In this document: positions 9,495-18,838 of the stretch, piece after piece | How the letters are laid out: each line of letters opens with the position of its first letter | How positions within the stretch are numbered: the stretch's first letter is position 1 | Assembly (NCBI GenBank): GCA_018222965.1 | Contig: JAAEZH010000019.1 | Location: 45,869 to 97,631 of the forward strand | Origin: Bacteroidota bacterium | Lineage (GTDB): Bacteria; Bacteroidota; Bacteroidia; Chitinophagales; Saprospiraceae | Direction of reading: 5' to 3' | Length of the DNA stretch: 51,763 nt | The notes under the pieces: generated by a model | What the model was told of the DNA's origin: nothing | Seen by the model: the letters and a program-made list of their open reading frames with translations, nothing else | Database searches by the model: none | Made by a program: the position numbers and the translations under genes

Positions 9495-10478
9495 ATGGGA
9501 AAAGAAAAATTTTTCTACAACACTCAAACCTTACGGTATGAGAAGGTAGAGGTTACACTTAAAGAAAAACTACTTCGCGTATTTGGATTTTTGTGTGCAG
9601 TTGTAGTTACCGGCGTTTTCGCCACATTGCTTATCTGGAAGTTCTTCCCCTCTCCGCACGAGGAGATGTTGCTCCGAGAGAACAGCCAACTTCAAGGTGT
9701 TATTACGGATCTTTCCAAGCAGTACGACAAAATGTCGCTGGTGCTTAACAATCTGCAGGAACGCGACGCAAGCGTACACCGCATGATGTTTGGTATGGAT
9801 CCTATTGATGATAATGTCTGGGTAGGGGGTATTGGTGGACACGAAAAATACGCAGAATACGGAGACCTGCCCAAATCGGGCGACCTGCTCGTTACCACGA
9901 TGAGCCGCATCGATCGGCTCAAGCGACAGCTCTCCCTACAATCCGAAAGTCTGGATACTATTATTTCCATGGCACAGGACCGGGAAACCATGCTGGCTTC
10001 CATTCCTTCAATCAAGCCGGTTCGCTCCGACAAACTGGCCAGAAACATCAAGCTCCTTTCCGGTTTTGGATATCGTATCCACCCTATTCACAAGGTGCGC
10101 AAGATGCACGCAGGAATTGACTTTACAGCTCCCACAGGTACTCCGATCCAATCAACCGGTGACGGGAAAGTGGTTCGGGCCGAAAAGCGCAGAACCGGAT
10201 ATGGTCATCACGTAGTAATTGATCATGGTTATGGGTACCAAACCCTTTATGGCCACATGAGCAAGATCAAAGTGAAAGTGGGGCAAACCGTTAAAAAAGG
10301 CCAGGAAATTGGTCTTGTGGGAAGTACGGGTACCTCTACGGCTCCGCACTGCCACTACGAAGTACATTACAAAGGGGAGAAGGTCAATCCGATCCACTAT
10401 TGTATGGACGGACTAAGCCCGGAAGAATACGCCGAGCTGGTTAAACATGCAGAAGTAGCCAATCAATCCTTCGACTAA
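9495..10478 (+). CDS. M23 family metallopeptidase (LytM domain, membrane anchored)
   Basis: A 327-residue cell-wall endopeptidase. A short cytoplasmic N-terminus is followed by one membrane span at about residues 28-50 (FGFLCAVVVTGVFATLLIW), then a coiled-coil-prone periplasmic region, then a C-terminal peptidase M23/LytM domain from about 185. The zinc ligands are visible: H and D in HAGIDF (about 205-209) and HxH in HCHYE (about 285). All catalytic positions are present, so it is likely an active peptidoglycan hydrolase rather than an inactive EnvC-type activator. It has its own promoter. A terminator-like hairpin follows within the start of the next gene. Confidence 0.93.
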   Translation: MGKEKFFYNTQTLRYEKVEVTLKEKLLRVFGFLCAVVVTGVFATLLIWKFFPSPHEEMLLRENSQLQGVITDLSKQYDKMSLVLNNLQERDASVHRMMFGMDPIDDNVWVGGIGGHEKYAEYGDLPKSGDLLVTTMSRIDRLKRQLSLQSESLDTIISMAQDRETMLASIPSIKPVRSDKLARNIKLLSGFGYRIHPIHKVRKMHAGIDFTAPTGTPIQSTGDGKVVRAEKRRTGYGHHVVIDHGYGYQTLYGHMSKIKVKVGQTVKKGQEIGLVGSTGTSTAPHCHYEVHYKGEKVNPIHYCMDGLSPEEYAELVKHAEVANQSFD

Positions 10479-10541
10479 CAGACACACAGTAGTATATCCA
10501 AAAGCGACTAAATTTCGTTTAAGGTTTACAATCAAAGAAAT

Positions 10542-11660
10542 ATGACTTACTCCATGAAAGACTCTCGATTCGGGAGTCTTTTTTTCATCCTCCTGTTTTG
10601 CAGCCTGCATATTCAGGCTTTTAGCCAAACCGATTCTTTACGTACCGACAGCCTGTCTGCCACTGAAACTACAGAAGCTGACACCCGGCTCATAACCGTG
10701 GTGGGCGTTGGTGACATGATGCTCGGCACCAACTATCCTTCAACTTCTTACCTTCCGGCGAATGGCGGGAAAGACCTGCTGGCAGATGTAGAAGACATCC
10801 TGAAAAGTGCCGATATCACTTTTGGCAATCTCGAAGGTACCATTCTCGACAGCGGAGGAACACCCAAACGCTGCAATAATCCCGACCTCTGTTATGTTTT
10901 CCGCTCCCCGGAAAGCTATGTTGAGCACTTTTCAAAGGCAGGCTTTGACTTCCTGAGTCTCGCTAATAATCACTCCGGAGACATGGGCGCTGCCGGACGT
11001 TCAAAGACCAAAGAAGTACTCGATGAAGCAGGCATCGCTTATGCCGGACTTGCCGGAACAGACGAATATGCGTTGATCGTCAAAGACAGTATTACTTACG
11101 GCCTGGCCGCTTTCGCCCCCAATCGGGGCACCTGCGATATTCGCAATATCAGCCGGGCTAGCGCTATTGTTAAAGAACTGGCCGAAAAGGCCGATATCGT
11201 GATCGTATCTTTTCACGGCGGAGCTGAGGGTGCCAAACATCAGCACATGACCCGTAAAACGGAATATTACTACGGAGAAGATCGCGGGAATGTATACAAA
11301 TTTGCCCATGCCATGGTGGATGCCGGTGCCGATGTGATCTTCGGCCACGGTCCGCACGTAACCCGTGCCATGGAATTGTATAAAGACCGCTTTATAGCAT
11401 ACAGCCTGGGGAATTTCTGCACCTATGGCCGATTCAATGTGCGCGGGCAAAACGGCATTGCGCCTATCGTAAAGCTCTATCTGGATGAAGAAGGGATGTT
11501 TCTACAGGGAGAAGTAATTCCTATTTATCAGGCAAAAACCCACGGACCTAAAATCGATGATTCAAAGCGGGTTATTAATACCCTGCGCGAATTAAACAGG
11601 GTGGACATGCCCGATTCCCCCCTGCTCCTTACCGAAGAAGGGCTCCTGATGAAAAAATAA
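10542..11660 (+). CDS. CapA family protein (poly-gamma-glutamate capsule type, metallophosphatase fold)
   Basis: A 372-residue exported protein with a signal peptide (MKDSRFGSLFFILLFCSLHIQAFSQ from the second ATG at 10554; the first ATG at 10542 adds four residues). The body is a PGA_cap domain of the calcineurin-like fold: GVGDMMLG, FGNLEGTI, SLANNHSGDMG, VSFHGGAEG, FGHGPHVTRAMELY and YSLGNF. In the family, CapA takes part in poly-gamma-glutamate export, but stand-alone Bacteroidota members without capB/capC are of unknown role. No capBC genes are here. A hairpin with a T run lies in its first codons, which could affect expression. Confidence 0.85.
   Translation: MTYSMKDSRFGSLFFILLFCSLHIQAFSQTDSLRTDSLSATETTEADTRLITVVGVGDMMLGTNYPSTSYLPANGGKDLLADVEDILKSADITFGNLEGTILDSGGTPKRCNNPDLCYVFRSPESYVEHFSKAGFDFLSLANNHSGDMGAAGRSKTKEVLDEAGIAYAGLAGTDEYALIVKDSITYGLAAFAPNRGTCDIRNISRASAIVKELAEKADIVIVSFHGGAEGAKHQHMTRKTEYYYGEDRGNVYKFAHAMVDAGADVIFGHGPHVTRAMELYKDRFIAYSLGNFCTYGRFNVRGQNGIAPIVKLYLDEEGMFLQGEVIPIYQAKTHGPKIDDSKRVINTLRELNRVDMPDSPLLLTEEGLLMKK
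10557..10585 (+). terminator. Terminator-like hairpin inside the first codons of the CapA gene
   Basis: AAAGACTC (10557-10564) pairs with GAGTCTTT (10574-10581) and is followed by an unbroken T run to 10585, the form of an intrinsic terminator. It lies 79 nt after the M23 stop codon but within codons 6-15 of the capA-like frame, where the T run also encodes Phe residues of the signal peptide. Confidence 0.55.
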
Positions 11661-11703
11661 AGACCTGAATAGATTAGAGCAAAAAGATAATTGCTCCGTT
11701 TTT

Positions 11704-11769
11704 AATACTCAAAGAGCTTTGGTGCAGCGGAAAATATTCTCAAACCATTTCTCTTTGAGTATTTTTTTT
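11704..11769 (+). terminator. Terminator with a 34-nt loop after the CapA gene
   Basis: A perfect 13-bp stem, AATACTCAAAGAG (11704-11716) and CTCTTTGAGTATT (11751-11763), is followed by T residues to 11769. The loop is unusually long for a terminator but the T run is strong. Confidence 0.7.
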
Positions 11770-11809
11770 GTCCGGAACTTATTAGTTTAGACAAAGAGAA
11801 CATTAATCT

Positions 11810-12859
11810 ATGTCTGAACACCAACCCGAAACGCTTTGCCGAAACTGTAAAGAACCCTTACAGCCGGATTCCAAATTCTGCCCTTCCTGTGGTCAGAAGA
11901 ATACCGACAGTCGGATTACTGTTAAGGAACTCATCAGCGAGTTTTTTGAGGTCGTTCTAAACATAGACAATAAAATATTTCGGAGTTTAAGGGCCCTGTT
12001 TATCCCCGGAAAACTAACCGAGGAATATTTTAATGGGCGAATTCGGCGATATTTCCACCCTATAAGAATGTTCTTTGTACTTGGGCTGATTTTTTTGCTG
12101 GCAATGGGTATCTATATCAAGCAGGCAGAAGATGCACTCTCCAACCAGATGGAAGATGAAATGACCATTTCTTATGGCTACCAATTGGCCATTGCAGAAG
12201 CTGACAGCCTTAAAACTATACTGAAAGACAGCTTTCCGGAGCCCGTGGCCCACCAGGCTATGGACAGTCTGGTGTGGGAGTTAAACAACTCTCCCAGGCA
12301 TCGTTCTGACAGCCTAGATCTGGAAGAAATCCTTATGGTTGATGGCGATCTCCCCTTAAAAGTAGCACGGAGGGACATTTATGAAATGTCTATGGATAGT
12401 TTGTATGAAAGGTATGACATAGAAGGACTATGGCATAAACTCTTTTTAAAACAGCAAATTCGATTTGTAAAATCCGGTTCCCGCTTTGTTTCCTTTTTAG
12501 CAGGCAATGCACTTTGGGCCATTATGTTATTCATGCCCTTCCTCGCGGTACTCTTGAAACTGCTCTATGTACGGCGAAACCAATACTATGTGGAGCATTT
12601 GATCTTTTCGTTCCACATACACTCCTTCCTATTCTTATTGCTTACGTTATTGTTTGCAATCCTGCGATTTACAGGTGGTAATTTCCTTTGGTTGTTTCCA
12701 TTCTGGTTTGTGGTTTATTACTTTATGGCCATCCGGCGAGTTTACAAGCAAACCTGGTTTAAAACCATATTTAAAGGAATGGTCATTAGTATTTTATACC
12801 TCTTTTTCTCCATCTTATTTATGTTTGCAGTATCCCTAATCAGTTTCCTATTGTTTTAA
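11810..12859 (+). CDS. DUF3667 domain-containing membrane protein
   Basis: A 349-residue protein. The N-terminus is a zinc ribbon (CRNCKEPLQ ... FCPSCGQKN, residues 10-34), followed by the DUF3667 signature region (ITVKELISEFFEVV, FRSLRALFIPGKLTEEYFNGRIRRYFHPIRMFF). A first membrane span follows at about 88-105 and at least three more lie in the C-terminal 140 residues. The soluble middle stretch (110-220) is acidic and probably periplasmic. The family is common in Bacteroidota and has no established function. It stands alone between a terminator and gatB. Confidence 0.85.
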   Translation: MSEHQPETLCRNCKEPLQPDSKFCPSCGQKNTDSRITVKELISEFFEVVLNIDNKIFRSLRALFIPGKLTEEYFNGRIRRYFHPIRMFFVLGLIFLLAMGIYIKQAEDALSNQMEDEMTISYGYQLAIAEADSLKTILKDSFPEPVAHQAMDSLVWELNNSPRHRSDSLDLEEILMVDGDLPLKVARRDIYEMSMDSLYERYDIEGLWHKLFLKQQIRFVKSGSRFVSFLAGNALWAIMLFMPFLAVLLKLLYVRRNQYYVEHLIFSFHIHSFLFLLLTLLFAILRFTGGNFLWLFPFWFVVYYFMAIRRVYKQTWFKTIFKGMVISILYLFFSILFMFAVSLISFLLF

Positions 12860-13045
12860 TATGCCCGAGACGAAGTGGTTTGGGGTAATTTCAGGAAAGC
12901 TGATCAGAAGAAAAATGAGATAATAATTACTTCCCGTGGCCGAGTCTTGTATAATCAAAAAGACCCATACAAAGCACAAAGACTTTGGCGCCCGTTTGTG
13001 ATTTTAACCCCAATAGTGCCTTGTTTTTAATTAATGCGTGTACAT

Positions 13046-14485
13046 ATGAAATACGAAACTGTAATCGGACTAGAGGTGCATGTGCAACTCAACACCCGAT
13101 CAAAAGCATTTTGTGGCGACGCAACAGACTTTGGGGCTTCCCCCAACAGCCAGGTCAGTCCGATTTCTCTGGCACATCCTGGTACGCTTCCGCGAATGAA
13201 TACCCGACAAATAGACTCGGCCATCAAACTCGGGCTGGCACTTGGAAGCCAATTTCCGGAAGAAATACGCTTTGATCGAAAGAATTACTTTTATACTGAT
13301 CTGCCCAAAGGATATCAGATCACCCAGGATGCGAAGCCGATTTGTCAGGGTGGCAGCCTGCCCATTCGATTAAAAGAGGGCTATCGGGATATCCGCATTC
13401 ATCATGTACACATGGAAGAGGATGCCGGAAAATCCATCCACGATCAAAAGGAGGCGCATAGTCTGGTCGACCTCAACCGGGCCGGTGTTCCCCTCCTGGA
13501 AATTGTTACAGAGCCCGACCTTCGATCCGGTGCGGAAGTAGATGCCTTCATGACGGCCGTGCGCCAACTGGTGCGTTACCTGGATATCTCCGATGGTCAT
13601 ATGGAACAGGGATCGTTGCGTTGTGACGTAAATGTGTCTGTGCGCCTCAAGGGCGAAAGTGTCTACGGCGAAAGATGTGAGATCAAGAATCTCAACTCCA
13701 TGAAGTTTGCCCGCCAGGCGATTAAACACGAATTTAAACGCCAAACAGAACTGCTGGAAAATGGCCAAAAAGTTAGTAGCCAAACCCGCCAGTTTCATCC
13801 CGAAAATGGCACCACTTCTCCTCTGCGCTCCAAAGAGGATGCCCCGGATTATCGATACTTCCCCGAACCGGACATGCCCCCGGTGCCTTTAGAAATGGAG
13901 AAAATAAAATCGCTGGCCAAAGAAGCCGGTACGCTTCCCTGGGAATACTATAATACTTTCCACGACACCTACGGCCTTTCGGCGGAAGCCGCCCGAATAC
14001 TTTCTGAAACCAAAGAAACTGCGGATCACTTTTTGAGGTTGGTCCAACAATCTGAAAACAAACAAAAACAGATTGCCAAAACAGGCAGCAATATTTTGAT
14101 CCAGCACATCCTGCCCCGGTTCCCGCTTTTGGAAGGATTCCCGCTTAAACCGGCTCAAACCGCCCAATTCTGCCAAATCCTGGTGGCAAAGATCATTCCG
14201 ACCAGAGCTGCCATCGATGTATTACTCCCTGCCTGGATAAAAGCGCCGGAAAGCGATCCCGAACAGTTGATCGCCGAACTTCGGCTCAATAAACAAACAG
14301 ATACAGACGAATTGCGGCGTGCACTAACAGCAATAGTTCAGGCACATCCCAAAGAAAAGGCCATCTACAAGGGAGGCAAGCGCAACCTATTAGGATTCTT
14401 TATGGGACAGGCATTGCGAAAAGTTGGCAAACACCACGATCCCGGGGAAGTGCGAAAGCTCCTGGTGGAATTGCTCGAAGCCTGA
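13046..14485 (+). CDS. gatB: Aspartyl/glutamyl-tRNA amidotransferase subunit B
   Basis: GatB of about 479 residues, the usual length. As part of GatCAB it transamidates Glu-tRNA(Gln) and Asp-tRNA(Asn), using ammonia supplied by GatA. The kinase-like GatB/GatE core shows the canonical start KYETVIGLEVHVQL, the FDRKNYFYTDLPKGYQI motif, EDAGKS, DLNRAGVPLLEIVTEPD and RCDVNVS. The C-terminal GatB/YqeY tail domain covers the last ~140 residues (KGGKRNLLGFFMGQALRKVGKHHDP). I chose the ATG at 13046 because it gives the family N-terminus; an ATG at 13034 would add MRVH. gatA and gatC are not in the window. Confidence 0.96.
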   Translation: MKYETVIGLEVHVQLNTRSKAFCGDATDFGASPNSQVSPISLAHPGTLPRMNTRQIDSAIKLGLALGSQFPEEIRFDRKNYFYTDLPKGYQITQDAKPICQGGSLPIRLKEGYRDIRIHHVHMEEDAGKSIHDQKEAHSLVDLNRAGVPLLEIVTEPDLRSGAEVDAFMTAVRQLVRYLDISDGHMEQGSLRCDVNVSVRLKGESVYGERCEIKNLNSMKFARQAIKHEFKRQTELLENGQKVSSQTRQFHPENGTTSPLRSKEDAPDYRYFPEPDMPPVPLEMEKIKSLAKEAGTLPWEYYNTFHDTYGLSAEAARILSETKETADHFLRLVQQSENKQKQIAKTGSNILIQHILPRFPLLEGFPLKPAQTAQFCQILVAKIIPTRAAIDVLLPAWIKAPESDPEQLIAELRLNKQTDTDELRRALTAIVQAHPKEKAIYKGGKRNLLGFFMGQALRKVGKHHDPGEVRKLLVELLEA

Positions 14486-14563
14486 AGCAAATCGAAAACC
14501 GGCCTTTCATTACAATATTTGGGACGGTCGATACGCTTATCTGCATAGCATGCGGCAAAAGAC

Positions 14564-14571
14564 TATATTTG
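14564..14571 (+). promoter_or_regulatory. -7 element upstream of the sigma factor gene
   Basis: TATATTTG matches TAnnTTTG exactly and lies 18 nt before the ATG at 14589, supporting that start over upstream in-frame starts that overlap gatB. No clear TTG at -33. Confidence 0.45.
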
Positions 14572-14588
14572 TTACGGAAGCCTTTACC

Positions 14589-15161
14589 ATGACGAAAGAC
14601 CCCCACCCAGACATACGGTATGTACACGCCCTCGCAAGCAATGACCATACATTGATAAAGGAAATCTATGATCAATATTTTCCGCGAATAAGTGCCATGA
14701 TTCGCAAGAATAGCGGAACTGAGAGCGATGCCTACGACATTTTTCAGGAAGCTTTAATGGTTATTTACACGAAAAGCCAACAAGCAGATTTTCAACTCAC
14801 CTCTGCCTTTTATTCCTTTCTTTATGGCATTTCCTACCGGCTTTGGCTCAAGGAATTGCGAAAAAAGCATCGGGATGAGGTAACCTTGGAAGACGATCAG
14901 GAATTTAGAGATGAATACGATTTAGAAGACGCCATTTTCCTGCGCGAACAACGGAAACTAATCCGGGAAAAGTTTGAGCAGCTGAAAGATCGGTGCCAGC
15001 GTATTCTTAATCTGACCCTCAAAGAACAAAAAAGTCATCAGGAAGTAGCCGAGATAATGGGCTTCGCCAATGCCAATGTGGCCAAAAAGGAGAAATCCAA
15101 ATGCAAAAGCCGCCTGGTAAAAATGGTCAAAGAAGACATCCGCTATCAGGAACTCCTGTAG
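14589..15161 (+). CDS. RNA polymerase sigma factor, sigma-70 / ECF family
   Basis: A 190-residue ECF-type sigma factor. Region 2 covers about residues 20-90 (LIKEIYDQYFPRISAMIRKN, DAYDIFQEALMVIY, SFLYGISYRLWLKELRKK). An acidic linker follows (LEDDQEFRDEYDLED), and region 4 is a helix-turn-helix at about 135-185 (RCQRILNLTLKEQKSHQEVA, EIMGFANANVAKKEKSKCKS). The frame is open further upstream into gatB, but the ATG at 14589 behind a TATATTTG element is the sensible start. The next two genes, a TPR membrane protein and a porin, probably form its regulon or at least its operon neighbourhood. No classical anti-sigma zinc-binding motif follows. Confidence 0.85.
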   Translation: MTKDPHPDIRYVHALASNDHTLIKEIYDQYFPRISAMIRKNSGTESDAYDIFQEALMVIYTKSQQADFQLTSAFYSFLYGISYRLWLKELRKKHRDEVTLEDDQEFRDEYDLEDAIFLREQRKLIREKFEQLKDRCQRILNLTLKEQKSHQEVAEIMGFANANVAKKEKSKCKSRLVKMVKEDIRYQELL

Positions 15162-15245
15162 ACATGCGCTACCAACCCCCAATGCCATTTTTTAAAAAGC
15201 AAAACCCTGACTGTGCCTGACACCACAGTTTAAATTGGATATTCC

Positions 15246-15977
15246 ATGGCAACTTACGACAACGAAAAACACGACAAAATCGAAAGGTATCTCGCAGGCG
15301 ATTTGGACGCCGGGCAACGCAAGTCCTTTGAAGAGAACCTTCATAAGGATAAATCACTCCGTAGAGACCTTCAGCTACATAAAGCGGTGGATGCCACCCT
15401 GGCTGATGAAAAAGAAACAGCGCTGGAGAAAACGCTGCAAGGCATGCGACCAGCGGCAAAAGTGCGTCGGATCAGCAGACTCAGGAGTATAGCTGCAGCC
15501 CTCGCTTTCCTGATTGCAGGATACTTTATGTACAATTTGATCTTTGGCGGACCGGCAGAAGCCGATGGTCCGATTGCCGCCTGGTTTGAAGCCGGCAACA
15601 TGGATGTAACGGAGTTAAGCGCTGAAAGCGATTTGCTCCTTAGTGAAGGGCAGGATGCCTACAATGCGGGAAAATTCTCGGAAGCGCTAAACAAACTGGA
15701 AGCTTACCTGCAACAGGAACCGACCCATGAGTCTGTAAGGATCTTTGCAAGCCGGGCAGCCATTGCAGATCAACAATACGAAAAAGCCCTTAGTCTCCTT
15801 ACCTGGTTTGAAGGCAAATCAAGTCTCAACATCCAGGAAGTCACCTGGCTAAATGCCCTCGCACTTAGTGGTCTGGACCGCAACGAAGAGGCACGTCCCT
15901 TGCTTGATGCATTAAAATCAACAGGTGATGACGAGTGGAAGTATAAGGCAGATGGTCTGTATAATGCGATCTATTAG
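15246..15977 (+). CDS. Single-pass membrane protein with C-terminal TPR, candidate anti-sigma-like partner
   Basis: 243 residues. The N-terminal cytoplasmic part (about 1-80) is charged and starts like many Bacteroidota anti-sigma or zinc-finger-like regions (HDKIERYLAGDLDAGQRKSF), but has no HxxxCxxC motif. One membrane span lies at about 79-100 (RSIAAALAFLIAGYFMYNLIF). The periplasmic part holds TPR-like helices (LLLSEGQDAYNAGKFSEALN, QQYEKALSLL). The order sigma factor, membrane protein with this N-terminus, outer membrane protein suggests that it senses or restrains the sigma factor; that is inference from position. Alternatively it is a scaffold for the porin. Confidence 0.6.
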   Translation: MATYDNEKHDKIERYLAGDLDAGQRKSFEENLHKDKSLRRDLQLHKAVDATLADEKETALEKTLQGMRPAAKVRRISRLRSIAAALAFLIAGYFMYNLIFGGPAEADGPIAAWFEAGNMDVTELSAESDLLLSEGQDAYNAGKFSEALNKLEAYLQQEPTHESVRIFASRAAIADQQYEKALSLLTWFEGKSSLNIQEVTWLNALALSGLDRNEEARPLLDALKSTGDDEWKYKADGLYNAIY

Positions 15978-16034
15978 CATCAATTTTCAGTTTGTATCGA
16001 ATATTTTTCCGGGCGAATCGTTTACTTTGCATCC

Positions 16035-17978
16035 ATGCAAAAAATGCCTCTCATCCGGATCATCTTAGGATTGTTGCTTTGTAGCAGTCAGTTGTTGGCC
16101 CAGAGCCCGCCTTCGGGCGATGGTCCGCCGCAGGGAGGAGACAATCCAAATAACCCCCTGGATGTTGTTGTAGACACATCCATTTACTACTACCTTTTCC
16201 CGGGAGACCCCGGCAAATACTACCCCATACAGGATACCATGCTCGGCGATTATTTTTCGCAATATGATCCCATTCGCGGGCCGGGTCGGGATATGTTTAA
16301 TCTGGGCAATTTAGGGACGCCGCACCGGAATCTCTATTATGAAGCACCGGATTTCCGGGGAGTGACCCTGGGTATCGATCATTATGATGCTTACAGGCTT
16401 TCGCCGAATAGTATGCGCTTTTATCGGGTGCAGCAAGCCTATAGCCGAATGGATTTCTCTCAGGGATCCGATCAGGAAGAAACGCTTTTCGGAGCAGAAT
16501 TTGGCCGCAACTTTGAAGATGGAATCAGCGCTTCCATCAATTTCAGACGACACAATAATCAGGGACATTACAACCACCAGCGTGCCATCGACAGCCGATT
16601 TGGAATTGGTTTGTGGTATCAATCTCCCAAGGGGCGGTATGAGTCTTTCTTTACCTACACCAGCAGCTCTGAAACCATCCAGGAGAATGGAGGGATAACC
16701 AACGAACTCCGGGATGAAAACGGATTGTTGGTTGACGGGGTGGCGGTACCTATTCGTACAAGTGACCTTATGGCCCGTTACGACCAAAGCCATTTTAGTT
16801 ACCATCAATATTTTTCTCTTTTCCCGACGCGCGACAGCACCGGCAAGATCAAACCAACCGCCTTTGGGCTCGCACACAATATCCAGTATATCTCCCAGGG
16901 CCTGAAAATGTATGATGAGTCGATAAGTGAATCGGAAATCGACAATTTATACGGTCCGCTCGTTACCGACTCGCGCGGCCTTCGCAATTTTGCCCGGATC
17001 AATACCATTCGGAATGCGGTGGATATCTTTTTAATAAGACGCCGGCCGGCCGACGATCCGGAAGCACCACCAGTACGGAAGAGTTTTTTAAAAGCAGGTA
17101 TCCTTTACGACCTGCATACCGTTAATCAGGAGCCATTAAAAGATAATCTGAACAATCTGTTTCTACGCGGAACACTCGATCTTACTCCCGGGCCCGGTTT
17201 TCAGGCGAAAGCCTATGCCCATTTGGGTTTTCTATCCAATATTGGCGACTTCAGGCTGCAGGGTACCATTGCTACCGGACTAAAAGAATGGTTTGTACTG
17301 GAAGGGGAAGCGATGCTGCAACAAAGGAGCCCTACCCTGACAGAAGAACGGCTTTTCATCAGCCAGCAAGCCGTTTGGGATGAAAGTTCAAACTTTAAGA
17401 AGCATACCGAAACCCGCTTTGCAGGCGGCTTATTTCTACCAAAAACCAACACGCGGGCGAGCGTTGCCTGGAACCTGACGGACGGGTATATTTATTACGA
17501 CTCCCTGAGTTTCCCGAAGCAACTGGACAATGCCTTGAATGTCCTGCAATTTCAGGTAGATCAGCATGTAAAAGTGTGGAAATTGCACCTCGACAATCAG
17601 GTGATCCTGCAGACAGGGGTAAACAATGAATTACGCCTTCCCGGCTTTTACAGCAAACACAGCTTTTATTTTCAGGGGTTCCTCTTCCGGGAGGCCATGT
17701 TTAGTCGGATAGGAACTGATTTGCGGCTTATTGGTCCGCATACTTCGCTGAGTTATCATCCTCTTACCGGTAAGTTTATTATAAAAGACGGGCAGGAACT
17801 GGATTGGCAGCCCCTGCTCGATGCTTTTGTAACCTTTAAAGTGGAGAAGTTTCGGTTTTTCTTCCGCTTTGAGAATATCCTTGCCGGGCTAAACCAATCC
17901 TATTACTACCTGATCGATGAATATCCTATCAGACCTTTTGGCATTCGATTTGGATTGTCCTGGCAATTTGTAGAGTAA
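16035..17978 (+). CDS. Putative porin (Porin_10-like outer-membrane beta barrel)
   Basis: 647 residues with a signal peptide (MPLIRIILGLLLCSSQLLAQ) and a Pro/Gly-rich linker at the start of the mature protein. The rest alternates hydrophobic and polar residues with frequent aromatic ends, ending in FGIRFGLSWQFVE, typical of an outer-membrane barrel with a C-terminal strand close to the end. The segments NLGNLGTPHRNLYY and GIDHYDAYRLSPNSMRFYRV are of the kind found in Bacteroidota putative porins (PF14121-like). It stops only 2 nt before the convergent LOG-family gene. Substrate unknown. Confidence 0.8.
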   Translation: MQKMPLIRIILGLLLCSSQLLAQSPPSGDGPPQGGDNPNNPLDVVVDTSIYYYLFPGDPGKYYPIQDTMLGDYFSQYDPIRGPGRDMFNLGNLGTPHRNLYYEAPDFRGVTLGIDHYDAYRLSPNSMRFYRVQQAYSRMDFSQGSDQEETLFGAEFGRNFEDGISASINFRRHNNQGHYNHQRAIDSRFGIGLWYQSPKGRYESFFTYTSSSETIQENGGITNELRDENGLLVDGVAVPIRTSDLMARYDQSHFSYHQYFSLFPTRDSTGKIKPTAFGLAHNIQYISQGLKMYDESISESEIDNLYGPLVTDSRGLRNFARINTIRNAVDIFLIRRRPADDPEAPPVRKSFLKAGILYDLHTVNQEPLKDNLNNLFLRGTLDLTPGPGFQAKAYAHLGFLSNIGDFRLQGTIATGLKEWFVLEGEAMLQQRSPTLTEERLFISQQAVWDESSNFKKHTETRFAGGLFLPKTNTRASVAWNLTDGYIYYDSLSFPKQLDNALNVLQFQVDQHVKVWKLHLDNQVILQTGVNNELRLPGFYSKHSFYFQGFLFREAMFSRIGTDLRLIGPHTSLSYHPLTGKFIIKDGQELDWQPLLDAFVTFKVEKFRFFFRFENILAGLNQSYYYLIDEYPIRPFGIRFGLSWQFVE

Positions 17979-17980
17979 AC

Positions 17981-18721
17981 CTACAACTCGTAATTTGGCT
18001 TCAGCTCGTGGCTTTCGTCGTAAAAGTCGTTGATCAGTTTAACCACCTCTTCGGGATCATCGGTAAGCGGCAACAAATCCAAATCACCGGGGCTGATGTT
18101 GTTTTCTTTGCCCAACATTGTATCGGTAATCCAGTCTTTTAATCCGCCCCAAAATTCCTTCCCTACCAGAATAACCGGCACCCGTGAAATTTTATTGGTT
18201 TGAATCAGGGTGAGCACTTCAAAAAGCTCATCCATCGTACCAAAACCACCGGGAAGGGCTACAAATGCCTGTGCATACTTCACAAACATTACTTTGCGAA
18301 TGAAGAAGTAGCGGTGGTTGAGGTTTTTATCCGGATCGATAAATGGATTGTGGCTCTGCTCAAAAGGCAGGTTGATATTGAGACCTACCGAAGTACCTTT
18401 ATTCAGGTAGGCGCCTTTATTTCCGGCTTCCATAATACCGGGGCCTCCCCCCGTAATAACGCCATAACCTTCGTCGGTCAGGCGGCGGGAAATCTGAACA
18501 GCCAGTTTGTAGTATTTATCGTCGGGCTTTGTACGGGCGGAACCGAAGACCGAAACACAAGGTCCTACGGCATTGAGAATTTCGAATCCGTCTACAAATT
18601 CTGAGAGAACCTTAAACATGGTCCAGGAATTCTCTCCTTTCATACTCTGCCAGGTTTTACGTTCCTGGCGTTCGTGTAGTTCTTCGTTTACGGGTAAACC
18701 GTTTTCTTTATTTTCTTCCAT
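17981..18721 (-). CDS. TIGR00730 / LOG family Rossmann-fold protein
   Basis: A 246-residue protein of the lysine decarboxylase-like LOG family. The two signatures are present: GGGPGIMEAGNKGA and the nucleotide-binding PGGFGTMDE. The family includes cytokinin riboside 5'-monophosphate phosphoribohydrolases and AMP/nucleotide 5'-monophosphate nucleosidases. It has a charged N-terminal extension of about 35 residues (NKENGLPVNEELHERQERKT) compared with the shortest members, which resembles the longer type II LOGs. It is an isolated minus-strand gene upstream of nothing obvious in the pathway, so the physiological substrate cannot be told. Confidence 0.88.
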   Translation of the reverse strand: MEENKENGLPVNEELHERQERKTWQSMKGENSWTMFKVLSEFVDGFEILNAVGPCVSVFGSARTKPDDKYYKLAVQISRRLTDEGYGVITGGGPGIMEAGNKGAYLNKGTSVGLNINLPFEQSHNPFIDPDKNLNHRYFFIRKVMFVKYAQAFVALPGGFGTMDELFEVLTLIQTNKISRVPVILVGKEFWGGLKDWITDTMLGKENNISPGDLDLLPLTDDPEEVVKLINDFYDESHELKPNYEL

Positions 18722-18838
18722 GGTTTCAAGCTTTTAGGAGTCGGCCGAAAAGACAAGCTACATGGATTTTTTGTGCTTTCGGTCAACTTTTAAAGGTATC
18801 CGGGCTGCATGGAACCCGGAAATTAAGATATGCTTTCG

